From NCBI GenBank assembly GCA_964531095.1, contig CAZHED010000005.1, positions 1 through 64,000 on the forward strand: DNA of 64,000 bases, read 5' to 3'. The position numbers and the translations under genes were made by a program. Below are positions 41,205 through 51,200 of the stretch, piece after piece (the stretch's first letter is position 1; the number at the start of each line of letters is the position of its first letter). The DNA comes from Palsa-1150 sp964531095 (GTDB lineage Bacteria > Myxococcota_A > Polyangia > Polyangiales > Polyangiaceae). The notes beneath the pieces are model-generated. The model had not been told where the DNA came from and did not search any database. It worked only from the letters and a program-made list of their open reading frames with translations.

Positions 41205-42758
41205 TTACGTTCGGAGCGGCTGGTGCTCCTGGGTCGGCTGGACGGTCGTGCGCATTCCGGCGATCTGCGCGTCGAGCCGCTCTACGTCGCGGCGAAGCTC
41301 GTCTGCCATGCGTGCCGAGCGCTCCGCGATCTTCTCGCCGTGGCCCTTGACCGTATCGGCCCACTTGCGCACTTCGGCCAAATAGCCGATTTGTCGCTCG
41401 ATTCCGCGGGCGGCGCGATCGATTTCGGCTATCGCCGTGACCGACTCTCGATCCGCGCGTCGCTCGCGGACCGCGAGTGCACGCGCGAGGCTGTACGCGG
41501 CGCGCACGCAAATGTCGCTCGAAGGGTCTTCCGAATCCCAGACCACGACCACGTCGGCCCCGTACCGTTGGAGTGCTTCGAGCCCCTCGGGAACGGCCTT
41601 GCGCGAGAACACGAACACGCCGACCTGCGCTTGGCGGTTTCGTCGCGCCTCGTCGATCTCTTCCAACGCGGAACGGAGCGAATAGCCCTGCTTTTCTTTC
41701 GCCTCCCAGACGATCCGCGCGTGGGCCGCCGCCGAATCGGCGCTGAGCTCGACCACGTGATCCCCCTTTTTGCACTGCTTGATCGCGCCCGTCGTGTCGC
41801 CGATCGCCTCGTGCAAGTCGCCGAGTCGCTGGGCCTCGTCGGCCAGCAACGCGCCGAGCTGCTCTTCGAAAGCGATGCCGTGCCGCGTCGTGACCGCCTC
41901 GTTCTTCTTGCGGGTGTCGAGCCGGGTCAACGCCTCGCGCACCTGCGACTGAAATTCGACGTTGCCCCTCGCGAGCTGCTCGATCGTGCCCAAGAGCTCG
42001 CGCTTCATCCGGGCGAGCGCGGAGCCGTCGTCGTCCAGGCTGAAGTTCTTTCCGATTTGGGCGCTGGTCGCCTCGAGCATCTTCGAAAGACGGCTGAGGG
42101 CCGACTTTTCGTCGTCCAGCGAAAACTCGGCGAAGAGACGGGAGAGAGCGGAGTCTTTCCGGTCGAGCGAAAACTCACGCAGGATGTGCTTTCGCTGATC
42201 GGCGAGCGCTTCCTCGAGCGCCTTCGTGAGCTGCGCCCGCAAGCCGGTGGCGTCGGTCGGCGAGAGGAGCTTGAAAATCGGGCTTCCCTCGCCCAGGTGC
42301 GCCGCGAGCGAGCGCGCCAGCATCGAGTCGTCCGCGCCGACGTGCGCCCGCATCAGCCGCTCGAGCTCGCCGTCTTCGCGCACGAGCGCCTGGAGCCGTT
42401 GCGGCAGTACGCCGCTCTGGGGATCCAGGTACTGAGTCAGGGCCGACGCGACGCGCTCGGTCGTTTCGGTGGAGCGGGCGGAGAGGAGCTGCCGCACTTC
42501 GGCGAGAAACGACTGCCCCGCTTCGCGGAGCGACGTCGCATCCACTTGGCCGCTCGCCGTACGCAGCGCCAAGACGCCGACCCGCAGCGCAGCCAATGCG
42601 TACCGCTCGCGGTCTTCGTGCTCGGAGTGGCTGCGGAGCTCGGCGAGCACTTCGGGATCGGTTACCTCCAAAGTGAGCACGACCGCACCCGTCGCCGCCC
42701 GACCCCGGACCGCCTCGAGCGCCTGGACTCCCCCGAACGCCCTCACCGCCTGCTCCAT
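41205..42758 (-). CDS. Coiled-coil protein with PD-(D/E)XK-like nuclease region
   Basis: 517 residues. Residues about 1-310 are helical, with repeated stretches such as REFSLDRKDSALSRLFAEF and AEFSLDDEKSALSRLSKML that look like three related copies of a FSLD-x-x-x-SAL unit. The region about 325-425 has the nuclease layout KKGDHVVEL, then RIVWEAKEKQGYS (acidic residue, then E-x-K), and a strand-rich VGVFVFSRKAVPEGLEAL and DVVVVWDSED. The C-terminal 100 residues are coiled coil. No signal peptide. It lies 49 bp downstream of recD on the same strand, suggesting a role in DNA break processing. The start ATG follows GGGAGGCG. Confidence 0.7.
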   Translation of the reverse strand: MEQAVRAFGGVQALEAVRGRAATGAVVLTLEVTDPEVLAELRSHSEHEDRERYALAALRVGVLALRTASGQVDATSLREAGQSFLAEVRQLLSARSTETTERVASALTQYLDPQSGVLPQRLQALVREDGELERLMRAHVGADDSMLARSLAAHLGEGSPIFKLLSPTDATGLRAQLTKALEEALADQRKHILREFSLDRKDSALSRLFAEFSLDDEKSALSRLSKMLEATSAQIGKNFSLDDDGSALARMKRELLGTIEQLARGNVEFQSQVREALTRLDTRKKNEAVTTRHGIAFEEQLGALLADEAQRLGDLHEAIGDTTGAIKQCKKGDHVVELSADSAAAHARIVWEAKEKQGYSLRSALEEIDEARRNRQAQVGVFVFSRKAVPEGLEALQRYGADVVVVWDSEDPSSDICVRAAYSLARALAVRERRADRESVTAIAEIDRAARGIERQIGYLAEVRKWADTVKGHGEKIAERSARMADELRRDVERLDAQIAGMRTTVQPTQEHQPLRT

Positions 42759-42807
42759 CGAGCGCCTCCCTGAGCGCTTGTATAGCACGAGCGCCCCGGA
42801 TTGGCTG

Positions 42808-44748
42808 TCATCGCGCGAAATCGTCAAGCTTTTCCGCGATTCCGCTGTGGCGTTCGATCGCCCTCGACACGGCACGGGCGAGCAGGTCTTTGGTGCCAAT
42901 CATGAGCACGGCCCTGCGCGCCCGGGTCATCGCCGTGTAGAGGAGCTCACGCGTGAGCAGCGGCAGGTCGACGTCCGGGAGGACGATGACGACGTCGTCG
43001 AACTCCGAGCCTTGCGCCTTGTGCACGGTCATTGCCCACGAAGCGGCGAGCGGGGCGAGCGCGTCGACGGGGAACGCCTGGAACGCGTCGCCCTGCCGAA
43101 ACACCGCCATGAGCTCCGGGCCGTCGATCCCGCCCGAGTCGACACGGACGACGACCCCTTGGTCGCCGTTGAACAGCTGTCGCTCGTAGTCGTTGCGCTC
43201 GACCATCACGGGTGTGCCCGGGACCAGCCCCGCTGGCTGACGACCGCGCTTGCCCAGCGGGGTCGCGGCGCGCAGGTTCTCGAGGAGCCGCTCGTTCATC
43301 GCCTCGGCGCTCGTCGTCAGGCCACGCTGTCGCGTGGCGCAAAGCAACCGCGATCGAGCGTGATGATCGAGCAGCGCGTGCAGGGACTCGCGATCGGCAG
43401 AGTCGAACGCCCCGGCCTGCCACCGGTACGTCCGCGCGACGCGGGCGGCAAACTGGTCCAGCGCGGAGATCCGCGCGCGCCACCACCGCTCCAGAAACTC
43501 CTCTCCGACGTCCGACCACGGCGCGGCGAGGTGCTCGACTCCCTCGAATGCGAGGTCGCCGACCGCGTGGCGGGTCACCACCGACTCTTTGAACGAAGCG
43601 TCGATCTGCCCGCGGTTGACCGATTGCGCTGCGGCGACGATCCGCCGGCCGACGGCGTCTCGTCCGACGCGCAGATTCGCGGACAGTCGGACAGACGGAA
43701 GCGCGGCGCATAGATCGCGAAAGACGGCCCCCGCCTCCACCGACGGGAGCTGGTCCGCGTCCCCGAGGAGCACGAGCCGCGCATCGTCGGCGAGCGCGCG
43801 CATCAGCCGATCCATGATCATCAGGTCCACCATCGACGCCTCGTCCACGACGACCACGCGATGGGGAAGGCGATCGTTCTCGTGGCGCGCGAAGCGCCCG
43901 CGGCCGGGGGACCAGCCGAGCAGCCGGTGCAGCGTTTGGGGGACCGGCGCGATGTTTCGGAGCGCGGATTCGGCGATGTCGTTCGACGCGAATGCCAAGC
44001 CCGCCGCGATCGCGTCTCGCAGACGTTGCGCCGCCTTTCCCGTCGGCGCCGCAATCGCGACGCTGTTCATTGGCTCTCCCATCCACGCGAGCGCCCGAAG
44101 CAGGGCGACGACGATCGTGGTCTTTCCCGTGCCCGGACCTCCGGTGACGAGCGCCAGCTTCGCCCCCAGTGCCTCGCGGACGGCGCGCTTCTGCTCGTCG
44201 GTGAGCGCCGGGGGACCCGCCGCGACCGCCGTGAGCGCGCGGCCGAGCGATCGGGCCTCGCGTCCAGGGACCGCGCGGGTCAGGCGTGTGCGGACTCGGG
44301 CGCAAAACCGTTCTTCGAGGGCGCGCATCCGCTCGAGGTAGAGCCAGTCTCCTTCGACCAAGAGCGGCTTTCGCTCCCCGGCCCGCCCCAGGACCGTGAC
44401 CACGGGATCTTCCGGCGCCGCGGCGCGGGCGCGCTCCACGATCGAGCGCGTGATCGAGAGCGCGTCCAGCCCCCCGAGCGGCTCCAGGGCCGACGCCAAT
44501 CGCGCGTCATCGAGCGGCAACCGGGTGCTCCCTCCGCGGACCGCGATGATTGACGCGGTCGCCAGGAGAGCGAGCGCCCGCCGCTCGCCGGGGGCGAGCG
44601 CAGGAGCGCAGCGCGCGATCTCCCATCCGAGGTACGTCGCCTCGAAGTCATCGGCGCCGCGATCGTCGGCGGGCGCCTCGTCGCGGGAGAGCACGCGCTC
44701 TCCCAGAAATCGCGCTCGGGCAGTCCCCTCCGGCGAAAGGGTGCTCAT
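42808..44748 (-). CDS. recD: Exodeoxyribonuclease V alpha subunit (RecD)
   Basis: 646 residues. The fast 5'-3' helicase motor of RecBCD. The N-terminal domain (about 1-165) precedes Walker A LALVTGGPGTGKTTIV (about 200-210), AAPTGKAAQRLRDA, Walker B RVVVVDEASMVDLMIM, GDADQLPSVEAG, and motifs V/VI in WAMTVHKAQGSEFDDVV and LYTAMTRARRAV. Length is close to E. coli RecD. The ATG overlaps the recB stop by 4 bp (ATGA), so the three subunits are translated as a chain in the order recC-recB-recD. Confidence 0.95.
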   Translation of the reverse strand: MSTLSPEGTARARFLGERVLSRDEAPADDRGADDFEATYLGWEIARCAPALAPGERRALALLATASIIAVRGGSTRLPLDDARLASALEPLGGLDALSITRSIVERARAAAPEDPVVTVLGRAGERKPLLVEGDWLYLERMRALEERFCARVRTRLTRAVPGREARSLGRALTAVAAGPPALTDEQKRAVREALGAKLALVTGGPGTGKTTIVVALLRALAWMGEPMNSVAIAAPTGKAAQRLRDAIAAGLAFASNDIAESALRNIAPVPQTLHRLLGWSPGRGRFARHENDRLPHRVVVVDEASMVDLMIMDRLMRALADDARLVLLGDADQLPSVEAGAVFRDLCAALPSVRLSANLRVGRDAVGRRIVAAAQSVNRGQIDASFKESVVTRHAVGDLAFEGVEHLAAPWSDVGEEFLERWWRARISALDQFAARVARTYRWQAGAFDSADRESLHALLDHHARSRLLCATRQRGLTTSAEAMNERLLENLRAATPLGKRGRQPAGLVPGTPVMVERNDYERQLFNGDQGVVVRVDSGGIDGPELMAVFRQGDAFQAFPVDALAPLAASWAMTVHKAQGSEFDDVVIVLPDVDLPLLTRELLYTAMTRARRAVLMIGTKDLLARAVSRAIERHSGIAEKLDDFAR

Positions 44749-47700
44749 GCCGGAGTCACCGCCGGCTCGGAGCGCGGCGCGCGAAGGGCGCTCTCCCATG
44801 CGAGCACTTGATCCCAGCCGGGGCGAGACGACCAGAGTCCCTGTCCGGCCGCGTCGAACCCGCGAAGAAAGCAGTACAGCATCCCTCCGAAGCGGGCCTC
44901 GTGCTCCTGCGGCGTGCGAACGCCGAGGAGCTTCACGATTGCAACGGCGTAGATCTGCGCCTGCTGCTCGTAGGAAGCGCGGACGCGGCCCTCGAGGGCC
45001 GCAGGCGAATAGGCAGAAAGCGAATCGCTCTTCCAATCCACGAAGTACGTCAGCCCGCCGACTTCGAAGGCGAGATCGATCGAACCGCGCACATAGCCGC
45101 GGACACTGCGAAACGGAGGGGTCGCCTCGTGAAGCTCCGGCATGGGAAAAACGAAGTCCATCTCGCGGGCGACGCGCGGCGCGGACGCGATCCCGTCCAG
45201 GCGCTCGCCGGACGGAAGGCGGACGGCCGTCGTGTACGCGGTCCACACGAGGCGCTCGGCGTGCTCGCGCTGCTTCTTTTCGATTCGATGGGCCGCCAAA
45301 CCTTCGTCGAACAACGCCGATACCTCGGGACGCGCTCGCCATGCGTCGAACCCCTTGGAGGCCGTGAACGAGGCGATCGGTACGCGCTCGAGCATTTCGT
45401 GGAGGAAGACGCCCGACGTGCGTGCGCCCCGCAGGTCCGTCTCCGACGGGGCTTCGACCGTTTCGGTCGCCTGGTCCGAGAACGCGCGCGCGGTTCCCCG
45501 ATCGCCCTTCATCCGTGTGTACGACGTGACGAATGCCCCCGCGTGCGTTCGCCGCACATCCGCGAGCGCAGGGCCTTGGTCGGCCGCGCGCAAAAGCGCC
45601 GCCGGAGGTTGCCAGTCCCCCCCGAGCCGGCTCGCTTGCGGCGTGGGTCGAGCGGGTTCCCGCGCGACGCTGACATCTTCGACCGACAAGAGCGGATCGC
45701 CGGCCTCGAGCAGCTCGGCCACACGCCGATTGATGACGCCGTAGGCGCCGCGGAACCCCCGCGGCTGGACATGCGCCGGCTCACCGTTCGTTCGGTCCTC
45801 GTTCACTGCGCACGGCAAATACAGCCGGGCCTTCGCTCGGGTCAGCGCGACGTACATGAGCCGCTGGTCCTCTTCGCGCTCCTCGGCCGTGGCGCACGCG
45901 GACACGCGCTCGTCGCTCACTTTGCCGACCCAGGCGAGTCGCCGCCCTCCCTCGTGGTAGACGTGCACCTCCTCACCCGGCGGTTTCCCGAAGCCCCCGG
46001 CGACGAACACGATCGCCGCCTCGAGGCCCTTGGACTTGTGAATCGTCATGATCTGAACGGCTTGCCGCTCGCTGTCGAGTCGCTGGACGCCTCCCTCGAT
46101 GTCGAGCGGCAAACGCGTCCTGTCGATCAGCCCGGAGAGCATGTGCGCGAGGTCCCGCAACGTGCAGCGGGTGCGCCAAGCGTATTCGAGCAAGAGCTCG
46201 ATGATATGCAAGTAGTTGGTCAGCTCGCGCTCGCCGTCGCCGAAGAAGATCTCGCGCCGAACGACCCCGGTGTCGCGGACCACGCTCTCGAACATGCGGT
46301 CGAAATCGCGCCGGTCCGCGAGGGACTTCCACGAGTGGAACTGCGCGACCAGAGGGTGCGTGGTCGGCAGATCGCGAACGCGCTCGATGACCGTGAGCGG
46401 CAGACCGAAGAAAGGCGTGAGCCACGCGCCGAGGCGGCGTGCGCGGTCGCTCGGGTCGTCGATGGCGAGGAGCAGCGTGCGCACTTCTTTGGCTTCGTCG
46501 GTCTGAAAAAGCCCGTCTTCCTTGTAAAAGGCAACCGGTACACCGGCCTCGCGGAGCGCGGCGCCTATCGTCCGGCCCTCGCGCGCTGTGCGGGTGAGGA
46601 CGAAGACGTCGCTGTATCCGAGCGCGCTCCCGTCGAGCTTCCAGGGCCGGGCCGGGTCTGTGATCGCGGCGATTTCGCGGCCCATTCGCTCTCCCAGGGC
46701 CGAGAGGGCGCGCAGGTCCGGCTGCTGGGCGAAGCGCAGCGCGTGAATGGGCGACACCGGGCGCCCGTCGCCGTCGACGAGCGTCCGATCGGGCCGCCCG
46801 CACGTCAGCGGAGCATACTCGACGATCCCCGTGAAGACTGGCTGCGAGGCGGCTTGGTCGAAGATGGCGTTGGTCGCCGCGACGAGAGCCGGCGTGGCCC
46901 GGTAGTTGTGCTCGAGGGCAACTCGCTGCCCGCGGTTTGCGACGATCTCGTCGCGCGCGCGCAAGTAGGTGAGCACGTCCGCGCCCCGAAAGCGGTAGAT
47001 CGACTGCTTCGCGTCGCCCACCAGATAGAGAACGCTCGTGCGATCGGCAGGCTCGACGAAGCCGCGGCGGAAGATCGACCACTGCATCTCGTCGGTGTCT
47101 TGGAATTCGTCGATGAGCACGTAGCGCCAGCGATCGCGCATCGCGGCGATCAGCGCCTTCGCCCGCGGTCCGTGCAGCGCTTCCGCGACCAGCGCGAGCA
47201 TATCGTCGAAGTCGTACTGGCCGGCTTCCCGCTTGCGTCGCGCAAGCTCGTCGAGAACCGGCGGAAGGATCGTCTGCACCAGTCCGGCCTGGAAGGGCGG
47301 CGTAAGCGCGGCGAGCTTCAAGGCCGCTGCCCGCAGATCCGCGGCGGGGCCGGGGCGAGGCGACGCGGCGCCCAACCTCTCGACCAGAAAGTCGAAGCCG
47401 ACCTCCGTCGCCTCGATCACGTAAGCGGGGACGCTCGACGCGGCGAGGGCGCGTTCGACCACGTCGGCCAGCGTGAGGAGGCGGCGCCCGACCGCCTTGG
47501 CCGTGGTCGCGTTCATTCCCCAGCCGCGCATCTCTGTGACCCCCTCCAACCGATGGGCGAGCGCGACCGGGAACGCATCGAGAGCCTCGCCGAGCGCCTC
47601 TGCGTGCACAGCCGGCCGCAGCTCGCCACGTGAAAGGACGCATCGCCAGAGGAGCTCTTCGATGCGGTCGATCGACCATCCCGTGCGCAGCGCCGCCTCC

Positions 47701-48215
47701 AGCCATGAAGCGCACTTCCGATCGCGCGCGATCTCGCGCCGCAGCGCTTCGCGCATCGCCCGCGCGAAGGCGTCTCTCCCGTCGACTTGCTCCTCCTCGA
47801 ACATTCGACCGCTGGCAAATGCGTTTTCGCGGAGCACGCGCTGACAGAAAGCGTGGATCGTCGTGATCGTCGCGCCATCGAAGGCCTGCAATGCTCGGTC
47901 GAGCCGCTCTCGCTTGGCATCGTCGATGAGCCAGAAGTCGCCGCCCGCGTCGGCGGGGACAGGGAGCTCGCCGCCAGGGGAGCGAAGCTCCTCGAGCTTG
48001 CCACGGAGCCGCACGCGCAGCTCGTTGGTCGCCTTTTCCGTGAAGGTCACCACGAGGATGCGATCGATCGTCACGTCCGTGGTCAAGAGCAGTTCGACGA
48101 GGAGGTGCTCCAACGTGAACGTTTTTCCGGTTCCCGCGGACGCTTCGATGATGGCGCTCCTGTCGAGCGGGATACGCCCGAGCACGTCTGGTCGAGGAAC
48201 GCGGCGCACGCTCAC
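44745..48215 (-). CDS. recB: Exodeoxyribonuclease V beta subunit (RecB)
   Basis: 1,156 residues, matching the family length. SF1 helicase with IIEASAGTGKTFTLEHLL (residue about 21 onwards), VTFTEKATNELRVRLR, VLIDEFQDTDEMQW, GDAKQSIYRFRGAD, EHNYRATPALV, MTIHKSKGLEA and MYVALTRAKARLYLP. The C-terminal nuclease domain has GSIDLAFEVGGLTYFVDWKS, supplying the D...D-x-K metal site. All expected motifs are intact, so the complex should be nuclease-active. It starts with GTG at 48215, overlapping the recC stop by 4 bp. Confidence 0.96.
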   Translation of the reverse strand: MSVRRVPRPDVLGRIPLDRSAIIEASAGTGKTFTLEHLLVELLLTTDVTIDRILVVTFTEKATNELRVRLRGKLEELRSPGGELPVPADAGGDFWLIDDAKRERLDRALQAFDGATITTIHAFCQRVLRENAFASGRMFEEEQVDGRDAFARAMREALRREIARDRKCASWLEAALRTGWSIDRIEELLWRCVLSRGELRPAVHAEALGEALDAFPVALAHRLEGVTEMRGWGMNATTAKAVGRRLLTLADVVERALAASSVPAYVIEATEVGFDFLVERLGAASPRPGPAADLRAAALKLAALTPPFQAGLVQTILPPVLDELARRKREAGQYDFDDMLALVAEALHGPRAKALIAAMRDRWRYVLIDEFQDTDEMQWSIFRRGFVEPADRTSVLYLVGDAKQSIYRFRGADVLTYLRARDEIVANRGQRVALEHNYRATPALVAATNAIFDQAASQPVFTGIVEYAPLTCGRPDRTLVDGDGRPVSPIHALRFAQQPDLRALSALGERMGREIAAITDPARPWKLDGSALGYSDVFVLTRTAREGRTIGAALREAGVPVAFYKEDGLFQTDEAKEVRTLLLAIDDPSDRARRLGAWLTPFFGLPLTVIERVRDLPTTHPLVAQFHSWKSLADRRDFDRMFESVVRDTGVVRREIFFGDGERELTNYLHIIELLLEYAWRTRCTLRDLAHMLSGLIDRTRLPLDIEGGVQRLDSERQAVQIMTIHKSKGLEAAIVFVAGGFGKPPGEEVHVYHEGGRRLAWVGKVSDERVSACATAEEREEDQRLMYVALTRAKARLYLPCAVNEDRTNGEPAHVQPRGFRGAYGVINRRVAELLEAGDPLLSVEDVSVAREPARPTPQASRLGGDWQPPAALLRAADQGPALADVRRTHAGAFVTSYTRMKGDRGTARAFSDQATETVEAPSETDLRGARTSGVFLHEMLERVPIASFTASKGFDAWRARPEVSALFDEGLAAHRIEKKQREHAERLVWTAYTTAVRLPSGERLDGIASAPRVAREMDFVFPMPELHEATPPFRSVRGYVRGSIDLAFEVGGLTYFVDWKSDSLSAYSPAALEGRVRASYEQQAQIYAVAIVKLLGVRTPQEHEARFGGMLYCFLRGFDAAGQGLWSSRPGWDQVLAWESALRAPRSEPAVTPA

Positions 48216-51200
48216 TCCGATGCCCCGCTCTTCTCGAAGAGAGCCCCGAAGCGACGCTCGAACATCCCGCGCGCTGCGCCTTCTTCCGGAACGGGATACT
48301 CGTGGGGCCGCGGCACCGGGCCGTACGCCGATCGCAGCCCCAGCGGCCCGTCGCTGTCGCCCAGTCGCTCGCGCGCGCTTTCGAGCCATGGCACGAGCGC
48401 CCCCTCGCGGCCCTTGCCCTGCCACGCGAGCAGCGCCTCCGCCGGGAAGAAATAGGCATGCGGTCCGCCGAGGAGGTCGCGCAAGAGCCCGCGCAGCCAG
48501 ACGGTCGCTTTGCCGCGCGACATCGGCTGGAATGCGGCCCGTTCTGCGATCGCCTCTTCGGGGGTTGCCACGACGACCATGGATCCGTGGGGCCGCTCGT
48601 CGGCCACACCGGACGCCGACAGGACGGCGTGGTCGACGAACGCCCGGAGCATCGCCCGCTGCCGATCCGCCCGGGTCCAATCGTCCTGTTTCTCGATCAG
48701 CCGTTGGTTCAACGTGATGGAAGCGCACGCCCCCCGCGCGACCATCGGAAGCGTGCGGCCGCCGATCTCGGCGCGCACGATGCGCGTGACCCCGGAAGCG
48801 TTCGTGACGTCGACCTCCACGATCAACGGGGGGTGCACGTGGTCGGCGATCGCGTGCTCCCCCGCGCGACCGAAGCGGTGCACTTCGATCGCGTCGAGCG
48901 GAACATCGAACGCCGCCAGCTGGGCTCGCCACGTTTCGAGCGTGTGCAGGTGCGTGGACCGCTCTCCTCGCGCGAACACGCCGGAAGGGCCGCTGCCACG
49001 GACCTCCCGATCGCGCACCACCTCGTCGTAGGCCCGCTCGAGCGAGCCCCGAGCGGCCGAAGCGAACAGGATGCTTCGCAGCAGGAGCGTCTCGTCACGA
49101 CGCTCGGTCTCGAACGGCTCGTCCTCGCGCGACAGCGTGTCCTCGTCTTCGTCCTCGTCGAGGCCGACGCGAAGCTTTGCCCATCCCTGGAGCGGGAACT
49201 CGAGAAACTTGACGAGCGCGTACATCGAGACGGCGACGCGGCCGTCCTGCGGCGGCGCGGCGGCTGCGAACGGCCCGATGCGCAGGTGCCGGGCAAGCGC
49301 GGCCCATGCGTCGTCGGACTCCGCGCAGCGCTCGACCTGCTCGCGATCGACGCGCGCGCCGCTGCCCTCCATACTGCGGCGCAACGCAAGGGTTCGCGCC
49401 TCGGCGTGCGCCCCGCGGAGGCGCATCGTGCCGAGCGCCGCGCCCTCGTGAGGGTCGGCGGGGAAGAGGTCGGGGAAGTAGCGCGGGTCCCAGCGGCGCA
49501 GCGGGTGACGCCGCCGAATCCGGGAGGCGTCGGAGACGTAGTCGCGGCCGAGTGCGTGCAAGAGCTCCTCGGCGACGGACGAAGGCGCGAGGGTGTCGCC
49601 CGTCAGGGGGTCGCGTGAGACGTACGAGAGGTAGAGACGCTCGCGCACGCCGAGGAGCAACTCGAGGAAGGCGTACTTGTCGCGTTCCCGAGCGGTGACG
49701 TCCCCCTCGAGTCTGTTCGCGCGCCGCAGATCGAGCGGGTCTTCGGCGTCCGCCGAGGGAAAGCGCCCCTCGCCCATTCCGCAGACGAACACGACGCGAA
49801 ATGGGATCGGCTGCACCGCAGTGAGGCGCGACACGACGACGCCCTCCGTCCCCCGCCCGCGATTCAACGACGCGATCCGGCCGCGCGCCAGCTCGCACGC
49901 GATGCGGTAGGGCACCCGATGGTTCCCCAACTCGATCTCGCCCATCGTGTGCAGGCGCCGCAGGCAGACGGCGAGGCTCTCGGCGTCGGCGTCGCTGGTC
50001 GGCGCCACGTACGTCTCGACGAGGGTGCCCAGCAGAGTGGACCACTCTCGGAGAGACAGCCGAGCGCCCTGCACGAAGCGCGCGTCGGCCACGAGAGACC
50101 GGACCAGCAAGCCGAAAGCCGCGGCGTCGCGCATCTCGGACGCGGCGACCTCGTGAGGTACGTACGCCTCGCCTGCGAGCTCGAAGGGCCGCCGTTCCCC
50201 GCTGGGATCACCGGCCATGAATGCGCCGAGCGCCAGGCGCCTGAGCCCCTGATCCCAATTGAGGATGTCGCGCTCGATGTACGTTCCCTCGTGATCGGAC
50301 CGGTCGGCGCCGTGAACGATGCCAAGCGCATCGCACCACTTCAGCCAGCGGTCCGGATCGACGTCGTCGAGCGACGCGACCACCGCCGGGTGCACAGCGA
50401 GCCGCAAGAGGTCTTGCCGCGTGAAGCGTCCAAGGGGGAGCGACAAGAGGAGCTCCACGGCCTCCGTCACGCCGCCTTGGTCCCCCGTCGAGAGGTCGAC
50501 CAACTGGTGCGGGATGTCGTGGGCCTCCCGGAAGACGGACGAAAGGTGGGTGACGTGCGCGTGGACGTCGGAGTCGGGGAGCAGTACCGCGATGTCGTCG
50601 AAACGAAGCGTGGAGTCACGCTCCAAGAGCGCCCAAATCTCGCTCGCCACGACCTCGAGCTCGCGCCGGACGCTCGCGTGCTCGAGGACGATGACGCTCT
50701 CGTCGCTCCTGGCGGCGAAGCGCTGCCCGGCCCTCACCCCGACGGGTACGCGACGCAAGACGTCGCGCTGAACCTCGGCCAGGAGCGTTTCGCCTTCCGG
50801 CTCGACGAAGCGGTCGTCGTGGTTGAACCCGGCCGCCGCGTTGAGCGCGCGCACGTGCTCGCGACCGGGACGGCCCCAAAGGCGGAGCGGCGCGGGGTCT
50901 CGCTCGTCGAAATCCTCCCAGAATCCGTCGCACGGGCTCAGCGAGTAGATGACGACGTCCCCGCCTCGCGCGACACGCTCGATCAGCGCGTGGAAGGCCG
51001 GAGCGAAGTGCGCGAAGCCAAAGAGGTGCACGGTGGTCGCTGGCCCCGGCCCGGCGAGCGGAAGGGCGGCGACAGCTTCGTGCAGAGGCACCAGGCTTCG
51101 GGCGCGCGCGAGCCCGCCTTCCCCGAACATCGCGAGCCACAAGCGACGCTGCCACTGCTCCGGTTCCGCGTACCGACCTTCGAGGGTGGTGCCGCGCGAC

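Noticed and set aside
38368..41775. A 1,135-codon open frame on the minus strand across ligA
   Set aside because: It is antisense to the complete ligA gene, is Arg/Ala/Glu-rich without any domain, and is the expected by-product of very G/C-rich third positions.
44550..47633. A 1,027-codon plus-strand frame opposite recB
   Set aside because: recB motifs on the minus strand are complete; the opposite frame has shadow composition (Arg/Gly/Asp-rich).
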